A stretch of 64,000 nt of DNA from Treponema sp. (lineage in GTDB: Bacteria; Spirochaetota; Spirochaetia; Treponematales; Treponemataceae), in the NCBI GenBank assembly GCA_017551545.1, contig JAFZLJ010000080.1:82756-146755 (forward strand), in the 5' to 3' direction. The position numbers and the translations under genes were made by a program. Within the stretch, counting starts at the first letter, position 1. The number at the start of each line of letters is the position of its first letter. The notes under the pieces are model-generated. The model was not told where the DNA came from and searched no databases. It was given only the letters and a program-made list of their open reading frames with translations. Shown here piece by piece: positions 7,846 through 15,186 of this stretch.

Positions 7846-7944
7846 GATTCCCGGGTCAAGCCCGGGAATGAGTCGCACGCAAGCGTGCTTACCGAGTTTT
7901 GCTTTGCAAAACTCGCGTCATTGTCGGGCTTGACCCGACAATCT
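7846..7944. repeat. Palindromic repeat pair with inserted small hairpins
   Basis: GATTCCCGGG..CCCGGGAATGA and GTCATTGTCGGG..CCCGACAATCT, as at 294-349. Here the halves are separated by two extra palindromes, GCACGCAAGCGTGC (7873-7886) and CGAGTTTTGC..GCAAAACTCG (7892-7914). It ends 15 bases before the GH115 start codon and forms its 5' leader. Confidence 0.8.
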
Positions 7945-7959
7945 CTTAGGAGTTCCAAT

Positions 7960-10797
7960 ATGAATATAACAAAATCCCTTGTTTTCATGTGTGATAAAAA
8001 CGAATTGTCTGGCGTAAAAAAGATTGCCGGCAAGGTTCGCAACGATTTTAAACTTGTTTTTGGTTATGAACCACAACTTGTCGAAGTTGATTCCGGTAAG
8101 CCTATAGAAACTAATGACTCCTGCGTGATTTTTGGAACTGCCTCTACTTCTTCTTATTTTGCAGATCTTCTTGGCGCACACAATATTGGTAAGCGCGAAG
8201 TTTATGCCTTCATTGTACGCAACAATCAGATTATCATTGCCGGCAGCGACAAGCGCGGAACAATTTACGGACTTTTCCATTTATCTGAGCTGATTGGAGT
8301 TTCGCCTCTTGTAAACTGGTGCAATATTTTACCTGCAAAGAAAAAGACATTTGAACTTGAAGAAGGAATTTTTGTTTCGCGTGAGCCTTCTGTTCGTTTC
8401 CGCGGATTTTTTATTAATGATGAATGGCCGGCCTTTGGTAACTGGGCAAACAAAAACTTTGGTGGCGTAAATGCAAAAATGTACGAAAACGTTTTTGAAC
8501 TTTTGCTTCGTCTTAAAGGAAATTATCTTTGGCCTGCAATGTGGGCAAGCCGATTCAGTGACGACGGTCCGGACCTTGCAAACGCAGAACTTGCAGATGA
8601 ACTTGGTGTTGTAATGGGTGCAAGTCATCATGAACCTTGCTGCAGAGCGGGGGAGGAATACCGCTACCTCAGAGGCCCTGATTCAGTTTACGGTGACGCC
8701 TGGAATTTCCGCAGCAACGAGGCTGGTATTACAAAGTTCTGGGAAGACGGACTTAAGCGAAACGGTAAATTTGAAAATGTAATTACTGTAGGTATGCGCG
8801 GTGAAGCAGACACTGCAATCATGAAAAACGCAACTCTCGCAGATAATATCAATCTTCTTCGTGATGTACTTAAAACACAGAATCGTCTTATCCGCGAAAA
8901 TGTGAACGCTGACGTTATGCAGGTGCCAAGAATGCTTGCCCTTTACAAAGAAGTTGAACCATATTTCTACGGCGACAAGCACACAAAAGGCTTGATGGGT
9001 GACCCTGAACTTGAAGGTGTAACACTCATGCTCTGTGATGACAATCACGGAAACCTGCGTACAGTTCCTACAGAAAAAATGCGCGCTCATAAAGGCGGCT
9101 ACGGAATGTACTATCATTTTGATTATCACGGCTGGCCTTACAGCTACGAATGGCTAAATACAAATTATCTTCCAAAGGTAAAGGAACAGATGACTGCCGC
9201 TTACGATTTTGGAATCCGCGATTTGTGGATTGTAAATGTGGGCGACATTATGACAAACGAATTTCCGCTTTCTTACTTTTTGAATCTTGCTTACGACTAC
9301 GAAAAATATTCTGCTGTTGAATATACAACTCAAGGATATACAGCAGAGTGGGTAGAGCAGCAGTTCCCGGAATTAAGCCACAAGCAGAAGGCAACAATAA
9401 ATAACATAATGAACACATATACCAAGCTTGCAAATATGCGCAGAACTGAATGCATCTGGCCGGACACTTTTGCTCCTGTAAGTTTTGGCGAAAGTGAAAA
9501 GATTCTTGCTCTTGCAGATAACGTTATAAAAGAATGCGAAAGCCTCAAAACTGAACTTACTAAAAAAGATTACCCGGGATTTTTTGCACAGGTATATTTC
9601 CCTGCCTGCGGAACTATGAATATCTTAAAAATGCAGCTGCTTGCCGGACGTAACCGCTGGTATGCCGCACATAATCTTTATGCCGCGAATGTTTACGGTG
9701 AACAGGTACAGGCCTGCCTTGATTTTGACAAAAAACTTGTAGACGAATGCGACAAGGTAGACGGCGGCCGCTGGTATGCAATGGGCTGGTCTGAGCATTT
9801 TGGATTTGTTCACTGGAACGAAGAAGAAAACAAATACCCTGTAATTGCAAAGCCTGTTGAACCTCGTAAGGGTCGTTTATGTGCCTGGGTAGAAGGTGTA
9901 GATTTAGTAACAACAGGCGGCGACTGGACACGCATTCCTTTGCGCTGCGACAGTTTTAAAAATCCGGAAACTGTTACCGCAAAAGTTTTTGTTGCAGGTG
10001 CAAATAAAAAAATGCTCCCGTATGAAGTAAATATTGACGGAGAAAACGACTGGCTGAGCTTTACAATTAAAAAGGATAAAACTCTGCTTGTTGATACAAT
10101 CATCTTGTCTGTAGACCGTTCAAAGCTTCTCATGGCAAAAGACCAGAAAGCAGTCCTCAAAATTACAGGCGACGGCGGTCATGGCTGCAGAATACGCATT
10201 GATATTCTGATTGATGCAGAAGTTCCAAATCTTAATTACGATAAGGGAACATTTATCCAGACTTCAAATTACATTTCTATGGAAGCTGCACACTTTGCAA
10301 AAAAGCAGGCCGGCAGTTGGAACTGTCAGACTACACAGTTTGAAGAACTTCCTGGCTACGGAAAAACTCTTTCTGCAGTAAAAGCTTTCCCTGTAATTGC
10401 AGAATATCCAAAGGGAAAGAACGCTCCTTATGTTGAATACAAATTTGTAGCAGCAGCAGAAGGCGTAAAGCAGTTTGATTTCTTCTTGAATCCTTCGAAC
10501 CCGGCATACAAAGACAACAAGCTTGCCTTTATTGCAGAAGTAAACGGTGACAAAATCAAAAAGGATGTTGTAGATGAAAAGACATTTGCAGTAGGCGACA
10601 ACCAGTTCCCATGGGGCACAGACATTACAAACAATATCCGCATAAGCACAGTCTACGCCGATTGCAGGGAAGGGCTGAATATCTTAAGGTTCTATCCTGT
10701 TACACCGAATATCGTTCTGGAAAAGATTGTTGTGCACAACGCAAATGAACCGTTCCCACAGTCATATCTTGGTGCACCGGAGTCTTACCGCGTCTAG
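7960..10797 (+). CDS. Glycoside hydrolase family 115, probable xylan alpha-1,2-glucuronidase
   Basis: 945 residues from ATG 7960, chosen because TAGGAG lies just upstream; the longer frame from 7885 only translates the repeat. GH115 enzymes remove glucuronic or 4-O-methylglucuronic acid side chains from xylan. The sequence shows the N-terminal domain ending in GSDKRGTIYGLFHLSE, the 'REPSVRFRGFFINDEWP' catalytic-barrel entry, MGASHHEPC, MRGEADTAI, LCDDNHGNLR and YYHFDYHGWP blocks, and a C-terminal beta domain from about 780. There is no signal peptide, so the enzyme probably works in the cytoplasm on imported aldouronic oligosaccharides. No xylanase or transporter gene lies beside it. Which residues are catalytic cannot be judged from this alone. 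Confidence 0.88.
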   Translation: MNITKSLVFMCDKNELSGVKKIAGKVRNDFKLVFGYEPQLVEVDSGKPIETNDSCVIFGTASTSSYFADLLGAHNIGKREVYAFIVRNNQIIIAGSDKRGTIYGLFHLSELIGVSPLVNWCNILPAKKKTFELEEGIFVSREPSVRFRGFFINDEWPAFGNWANKNFGGVNAKMYENVFELLLRLKGNYLWPAMWASRFSDDGPDLANAELADELGVVMGASHHEPCCRAGEEYRYLRGPDSVYGDAWNFRSNEAGITKFWEDGLKRNGKFENVITVGMRGEADTAIMKNATLADNINLLRDVLKTQNRLIRENVNADVMQVPRMLALYKEVEPYFYGDKHTKGLMGDPELEGVTLMLCDDNHGNLRTVPTEKMRAHKGGYGMYYHFDYHGWPYSYEWLNTNYLPKVKEQMTAAYDFGIRDLWIVNVGDIMTNEFPLSYFLNLAYDYEKYSAVEYTTQGYTAEWVEQQFPELSHKQKATINNIMNTYTKLANMRRTECIWPDTFAPVSFGESEKILALADNVIKECESLKTELTKKDYPGFFAQVYFPACGTMNILKMQLLAGRNRWYAAHNLYAANVYGEQVQACLDFDKKLVDECDKVDGGRWYAMGWSEHFGFVHWNEEENKYPVIAKPVEPRKGRLCAWVEGVDLVTTGGDWTRIPLRCDSFKNPETVTAKVFVAGANKKMLPYEVNIDGENDWLSFTIKKDKTLLVDTIILSVDRSKLLMAKDQKAVLKITGDGGHGCRIRIDILIDAEVPNLNYDKGTFIQTSNYISMEAAHFAKKQAGSWNCQTTQFEELPGYGKTLSAVKAFPVIAEYPKGKNAPYVEYKFVAAAEGVKQFDFFLNPSNPAYKDNKLAFIAEVNGDKIKKDVVDEKTFAVGDNQFPWGTDITNNIRISTVYADCREGLNILRFYPVTPNIVLEKIVVHNANEPFPQSYLGAPESYRV

Positions 10798-10798
10798 T

Positions 10799-10828
10799 CA
10801 TTGCCACGCTTCGCTCCTCGCAATGACG
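10799..10828. repeat. GCAATGACG-family palindrome
   Basis: CATTGCCACGCTTCGCTCCT followed by CGCAATGACG, a short member of the 'GTCATTGCGAGC' family between the convergent GH115 and methyltransferase genes. Confidence 0.8.
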
Positions 10829-10830
10829 TG

Positions 10831-11592
10831 CTACCTTTTCGCTATTATAATCATCGTCCTTAAATTCTCATCATACGGCGACAAATCAAAGTCTCCGTAG
10901 GCCTTTGTGCTTGAAAAACCACATTCCACAAGCCGCTTGCACAGATCACTTGCAGAATACAACCGCTGTACAAATTCGTGTTCTATTTTTTTTCCGTTGT
11001 CATCGGTGAGCACCCACTTTGAACGCAGGCCTTCCCACGCGCCCACAACTCCAAACTCTGTATGAACATGCCAGCCTGCACGGTCAAAATCTTCACCAGG
11101 TGTCCAGTACATTACGGCACTTTCGCGGCTTGTACATTCCAGAATAAAAGTTCCACCCTCGCGCAAAGCTCCTGCAATACTTTTTAAAATCATCATATCT
11201 TCTTCAATTGTATCGCAGTAACCGAACGAAGTATAAAGGTTTACGGCACAATCAAACTTTTTGTCTGAAGTAAAGGTACGCAAATCTGCATTAATCAATG
11301 TGAGAGGAACGCCTTCGTCAGCAGCACTTTCTTTTGCGGCATCAAGTTCTGCCTGAATAATATCAACGCCGGTAACATCAAGGCCAAGAAGGGCAAGCTC
11401 AACACTTATGCGTCCAAGTCCGCACCCTGCATCAAGCACAGAATTCCCCTGCTGCAAGCCTGCAAGCTTTTGCACGTATTCTGCAACATCGGGAGCTTCT
11501 GCCCAGCGTGCGTCATCAAACATTATGGGAGCAAAGGTTATCCAGAAATCTTCTTTTTCAAACCATTCGGTTCCGCTTTTTTTGTTATCCAT
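10831..11592 (-). CDS. Class I SAM-dependent methyltransferase
   Basis: 253 residues with the Rossmann-type SAM-binding motif VLDAGCGLG (about residues 58-66), an acidic residue ending the second strand (GVDI), and a third motif 'FDCAVNLYTSFGY'. The C-terminal half carries beta strands typical of methyltransferase 11/25-type enzymes. The substrate is unknown. It is the last gene of a minus-strand run whose upstream members are lipid-transport proteins, with only 2 bases between the TPR lipoprotein stop and its start. It may therefore be co-transcribed, but a functional link to lipid transport is not shown. Confidence 0.8.
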   Translation of the reverse strand: MDNKKSGTEWFEKEDFWITFAPIMFDDARWAEAPDVAEYVQKLAGLQQGNSVLDAGCGLGRISVELALLGLDVTGVDIIQAELDAAKESAADEGVPLTLINADLRTFTSDKKFDCAVNLYTSFGYCDTIEEDMMILKSIAGALREGGTFILECTSRESAVMYWTPGEDFDRAGWHVHTEFGVVGAWEGLRSKWVLTDDNGKKIEHEFVQRLYSASDLCKRLVECGFSSTKAYGDFDLSPYDENLRTMIIIAKR

Positions 11593-11594
11593 AA

Positions 11595-12494
11595 TTACTG
11601 AATTTCTTCTGCGACTTCACGGCTGCGTTTTGCAAGCTCGTCTGCATTTACAGATGTAAAAATTTCTGCTGAATGTATAAAGGCTTCGCGGGCACGTTCT
11701 TTTTCATTTGCAGAAGGATTTCCCTTTATTAAAATTAATCCTACTGCATAATAATCAGTTCCAAGTCCGAGCGAATTTTCGGCAGCACGGTCATAGAAAA
11801 TTGCCTGTTCCATTGCCTGTAAAGCACCATCTTTGTTTCCGTTTAATGAACGGGCCTGGGCTGCTTTATACCAGCAGATTCCTATTTCAGAAAGATAGCG
11901 GCTGTCTGTAAAGGCTTTTGCGGCGGCAGTATATGCTTTGTCGGCTCCGGCATAATCCTGTTTAAGCTTATAAACATCACCTTCTACCTGAAGCACCTGA
12001 GCTGAATAATAATCATCGCTCTTTAATTCTTTTTTGATATTTTCAAGATTTCCGTTAAAGCTTCCTTTTGCAATGCTTACACGAGCCTGACTCAAATCAA
12101 CTATTGCCTGCTGCTTTTTTGGGTCGGCACAGTTCTTTACAAATTTCTTTGCAAAATCTACATATTGCTGAGCTTCGTCAACTTCAGGCGGATTAAGTGA
12201 AAGTTTTAAACTGCATCGTGCAAGTGCAGCGGCAGTGAGTAAATCATAATTATCAATAGACATTGCCTGACTTTCTGCAGCACTTAAAAAGAAGCTTGCT
12301 TTATCGTAGTCTCCGCTTAAGATACAGGCATTTGCAGATTCAATCATTTCTGTTGCACTTGAATAAATTGTAGAAACCTGCATTGAGCGTTTTGGGGCAG
12401 AGGAACAGGAAATGAAAAGGGCGAGGACAACTATAAGTATAGATTGTCGGGCACCCTTCGACAGGCTCAGGGACCGCAGTATTTGTGTTTTCAT
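11595..12494 (-). CDS. TPR-like lipoprotein of the Mla-type operon
   Basis: 299 residues. The N-terminus has a signal peptide with lipobox LFISC (Cys about 30), then helical repeats with the alternating small/large pattern of TPRs (for example 'AGADKAYTAAAKAF' and 'DGALQAMEQAIFYDRAA'). It is probably an inner-leaflet-anchored periplasmic or outer-membrane scaffold. The start overlaps the stop of the MCE gene as TAATG, indicating coupled translation and a possible role in the same transport complex. Residues 6-18 (LRSLSLSKGARQS) are encoded by a palindromic repeat, an oddity in the positively charged part of the signal peptide. The exact partner is unknown. Confidence 0.72.
   Translation of the reverse strand: MKTQILRSLSLSKGARQSILIVVLALFISCSSAPKRSMQVSTIYSSATEMIESANACILSGDYDKASFFLSAAESQAMSIDNYDLLTAAALARCSLKLSLNPPEVDEAQQYVDFAKKFVKNCADPKKQQAIVDLSQARVSIAKGSFNGNLENIKKELKSDDYYSAQVLQVEGDVYKLKQDYAGADKAYTAAAKAFTDSRYLSEIGICWYKAAQARSLNGNKDGALQAMEQAIFYDRAAENSLGLGTDYYAVGLILIKGNPSANEKERAREAFIHSAEIFTSVNADELAKRSREVAEEIQ
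12441..12479. repeat. Repeat unit inside the signal peptide of the TPR lipoprotein
   Basis: 'AGATTGTCGGGCACCCTTCGACAGGCTCAGGGACC' in two parts: the start of the GTCGGG family plus the 'CCCTTCGACAGG..' family. It is 39 bases (13 codons), in frame, and adds Arg and Lys before the hydrophobic core. Confidence 0.7.
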
Positions 12495-13507
12495 TAGAAA
12501 CTCTCCTCTCTAAGTTTTGGTGTTGCGGCCTGTTGTTCTGTTCTTTCAGGAACGCCTTTTTTCAACAAAGGATTATTCTTTAAGCCAACCATTACATCCT
12601 GAACCTGCTTGAGCAATGTCTGAACCTGAGCAAGCAAGATAGATACCTGAGGCATTTCACTGTCAAGAGAACCAGAGATTCCGTTCAAATCCTGAATTGT
12701 TGTATCAAGGGCAGCGTAAAGCTTGTCAAAGGTTCCCTTGCTTTCTTCTGTTTCAAGCAGCTTAGGAACTAATCCCTGAGGATCGGCAGTCAATCCGTTT
12801 ACGTCACTTAAAATAGAGTTAAGTGTATCTACAGTTGTATTAAGGTCATTAACAATAGATGCCATTGGAACAGATTCATCACCGGCAAGCAATGCGCTAA
12901 CCTGACGCAGAATCCTATTAACATTGTTGATTGTTTTTGCAAGAGGAATCTCTTCATTTCCGGCAATCAGTTCATTAATCTGCTGAACAAGCTCATCAAT
13001 ATGATTAATAAGACTTGTTACAGAACCAATGATTGTATTAATAGTATCATTCGTTTCGACAATAATAACTTGTCCTTCTTTTATCATTTCTTTAGCTTTT
13101 GCACTTGATTTTTCAGGAATAAAAGAATTATCTACAATCAGCTTCGAAGAATTTCCCTGATAAAAAATAAAAGAAGAACCAAGACCAATAGGGCTTACAG
13201 AAAGCTCGACTATTGAACCTTGTGTTACACGGTCAATATATTCATCAAGTACATAAAAATATACTTGTACAGTATCATTTTCGCTAAGGGTAATTTTCTT
13301 TACTTTTCCAATTGCAAAACCTTTATACTGCAAAGACATTCCTTCGCTTACACTATTGGCCGATGAAATTTCTGTGAAAAAGTGATGCTTCTTAACAAAC
13401 CATTTTTGTGTTGAAGCAATAAAAAATGTGAAGAATATTATTGCGGCAATTGCTGTAATACTTAGAGCACCTACAATTTGATCTGCAAACTTAATTTTAA
13501 ATTTCAT
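12494..13507 (-). CDS. MCE/MlaD-family lipid-binding protein
   Basis: 337 residues from ATG 13507; the longer frame from 13582 runs through the ATPase gene and lacks the normal start. One N-terminal transmembrane helix (about 8-32) is followed by an MCE domain ('AEGMSLQYKGFAIGKVKKITL'-like, here SEGMSLQYKGFAIGKV). A long helical C-terminal region with repeated 'INxLIAGNEEIPLAKTIN' / 'LLAGDESVPMASIVN' elements follows. MlaD proteins form hexameric rings that carry phospholipid between permease and outer membrane. The ATG overlaps the end of the ATPase gene by 11 bases. The two repeats around residues 165-225 look like an internal duplication of a coiled-coil unit. Confidence 0.87.
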   Translation of the reverse strand: MKFKIKFADQIVGALSITAIAAIIFFTFFIASTQKWFVKKHHFFTEISSANSVSEGMSLQYKGFAIGKVKKITLSENDTVQVYFYVLDEYIDRVTQGSIVELSVSPIGLGSSFIFYQGNSSKLIVDNSFIPEKSSAKAKEMIKEGQVIIVETNDTINTIIGSVTSLINHIDELVQQINELIAGNEEIPLAKTINNVNRILRQVSALLAGDESVPMASIVNDLNTTVDTLNSILSDVNGLTADPQGLVPKLLETEESKGTFDKLYAALDTTIQDLNGISGSLDSEMPQVSILLAQVQTLLKQVQDVMVGLKNNPLLKKGVPERTEQQAATPKLREESF

Positions 13508-14210
13508 CGTAATCCTCTTGGAAATTCTCGTGTAATAAAATCTTATCAACGATTGTTCCTTTTGAAAAGTAATATTTATCATTATTAAAGGTATTTATAA
13601 ATGCGTTATCATGGCTTACGTAAACAAGCGTGTTTCCAGCACTGCAAAAATCCTGAATGATTTTTATAAAAAGTGCAGCTGTTTTTTCATCGAGCGATTC
13701 TGTAGGTTCATCAAGAAAAAGAATTTCTGGTTCACAGATTAAAGCTCGTGCAAAAGCAATACGTTTCTGTTCACCGGTAGAAAGGGCAGCAGGACGTAAA
13801 GAAAGCGGCTTTGAAAAATCTACAAGCTTTGCAACATCCTTAATGCGTTCATCAAGCTGTTCCGGCGGCATTTTTGGAAAATGAAGTTTTAACGGAAGCT
13901 CAAGATTCTGGTAAAGACTCTGGTTGGCCCAAAGAGCAGAATTCTGGAACATAAAAGCCATTTTTTTACGGAAAGCAAGGTTTTCTTTTGAACTCATGTT
14001 AGAAATATTTTTACCTTCATAAAAAACTTTGCCGCGTGTAGGAACAATAATTCCTGAAATAAGCTTTAATACAGATGATTTTCCGCCACCCGGTTCACCT
14101 AAGAAAGCTGTAATAGAACCTTTTTCGATTGAAAGCGAAACATCGTTTACTACAGAAACCTGACCGTCATAAAAGCTTGTGTTTTTCATTTCAAAAAGTG
14201 CCATAATCAC
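13497..14210 (-). CDS. ABC transporter ATP-binding protein, MlaF-like
   Basis: 237 residues. The Walker A is GEPGGGKS rather than the common GPSGSGKS, with the lysine and serine kept. The Q-loop (MFQNSALW), a variant signature LSTGEQKR, Walker B ILFLDEPTE and an H-loop histidine in YVSHD are present. It sits between an MlaE permease and an MlaD protein in the order E-F-D, so it should power lipid transport across the inner membrane. The start is MIMALF or MALF two codons later; both follow the permease by about 10 bases. Confidence 0.87.
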   Translation of the reverse strand: MIMALFEMKNTSFYDGQVSVVNDVSLSIEKGSITAFLGEPGGGKSSVLKLISGIIVPTRGKVFYEGKNISNMSSKENLAFRKKMAFMFQNSALWANQSLYQNLELPLKLHFPKMPPEQLDERIKDVAKLVDFSKPLSLRPAALSTGEQKRIAFARALICEPEILFLDEPTESLDEKTAALFIKIIQDFCSAGNTLVYVSHDNAFINTFNNDKYYFSKGTIVDKILLHENFQEDYDEI

Positions 14211-14218
14211 CAGACTCC

Positions 14219-14998
14219 TTAAAAAATGTAAGTAATTACAGTTATGAAAACATAAGCCAGAATCAGGTATACAAACGATTTTGAAACCGCCTTTAGACCT
14301 GCCATTGGAATTTCTGTAGACGCGCGTCCTGTAGAAAATCCGTAAAGTGTTGCACAGCCCGAAATAATCATGCCGAAAACAAGACTTTTTATCATAGAAA
14401 TAAGAATTGTTCGTAATGAAAGGGCAGTGAACAGATTTTTAAAATATTCAACAATACTTGTAGTAGAAATAAACTGGATTACAATTGAAGGAGCCACTAA
14501 TCCAAAAATAGAAAAATACAGATTCAAAAAGAAAACAGAAAAAGTAACGCCTAAGAATCGTGGTGCGGCAAGGTGAACAATAGGGTCAATTCCAACAGAA
14601 ATATATGCTTCAATTTCCTGATTTACTACCATTGTACTAAGTTCTGTTGCAATAGCGGTTGCAGAACGGGCCGTTACAATAAACGCAACAAGAAGAGGGC
14701 CAAGCTCTTTAGTAACAATAATTACAAGTAAATCATAAGTAAGCTTTGCCTGACCAATGGAAGCCAGAAATGTAGTTCCCATAAAAACTACGGCAGTTCC
14801 TATTACTACAGAAAGAATAATACAAATTGGAAGAGCCTCTACATAAGTAAAAAGCAGCTGCATTATAAGGATTTTTCGGGCAGTTTTTCCTCTGGAAGTA
14901 AATAAAAGCGATGCAGTTATAAGTTTTCCAAGGTATCCGAGCGAGTATAGAAAATTAGAGATTGAATTCCTTACATTCTGTCCTAGTTTTTCAACCAT
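14219..14998 (-). CDS. MlaE-family ABC permease
   Basis: 259 residues with five to six hydrophobic segments. The family pattern is clear in 'VGTAVVFMGTTFL', 'IVTKELGPLLVAFIVTARSATAIATELSTM' and 'EIEAYISVGIDPIVHLAAPRFLG', the conserved cytoplasmic loop of MlaE/TGD1 permeases that contacts the ATPase. It is first of a five-gene minus-strand run (permease, ATPase, MCE, TPR lipoprotein, methyltransferase). No MlaC-type periplasmic carrier or MlaB STAS protein is nearby. The direction of lipid flow cannot be told from sequence. Confidence 0.9.
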   Translation of the reverse strand: MVEKLGQNVRNSISNFLYSLGYLGKLITASLLFTSRGKTARKILIMQLLFTYVEALPICIILSVVIGTAVVFMGTTFLASIGQAKLTYDLLVIIVTKELGPLLVAFIVTARSATAIATELSTMVVNQEIEAYISVGIDPIVHLAAPRFLGVTFSVFFLNLYFSIFGLVAPSIVIQFISTTSIVEYFKNLFTALSLRTILISMIKSLVFGMIISGCATLYGFSTGRASTEIPMAGLKAVSKSFVYLILAYVFITVITYIF

Positions 14999-15085
14999 TT
15001 TTTACTCTTTTGTATAATTATATACTATCTTCTTATTATCGGCAAACAGATATAATTTCTGCATGTCAGAAACGAATTCATACCA

Positions 15086-15148
15086 TAGGGAAAATACCCT
15101 AAATTTTCCTAAAAAACTCTATGATTTTTTGTAGTTTCGCATTATAAT
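15086..15148 (+). promoter_or_regulatory. Candidate operator and -10 box upstream of the hydrogenase-chemoreceptor
   Basis: TAGGG-N6-CCCTA palindrome (15086-15101), and TATAAT at 15143-15148 without a clear -35. ATG 15187 follows an AGGAG ribosome-binding site. The palindrome lies about 40 bases upstream of the -10, a place where an activator or redox regulator could bind; this is inference. Confidence 0.4.
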
Positions 15149-15186
15149 ATTTGGTGATTTTTGTAACATCTCAGGAGTTTTGAAAT

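Noticed and set aside
7885..7959. Longer GH115 start at 7885
   Set aside because: These codons only translate the palindromic repeat, and the good ribosome-binding site precedes ATG 7960.
13508..13582. Longer start for the MCE protein at 13582
   Set aside because: The extension lies fully inside the ATPase gene; ATG 13507 gives a normal membrane anchor and a usual overlap.
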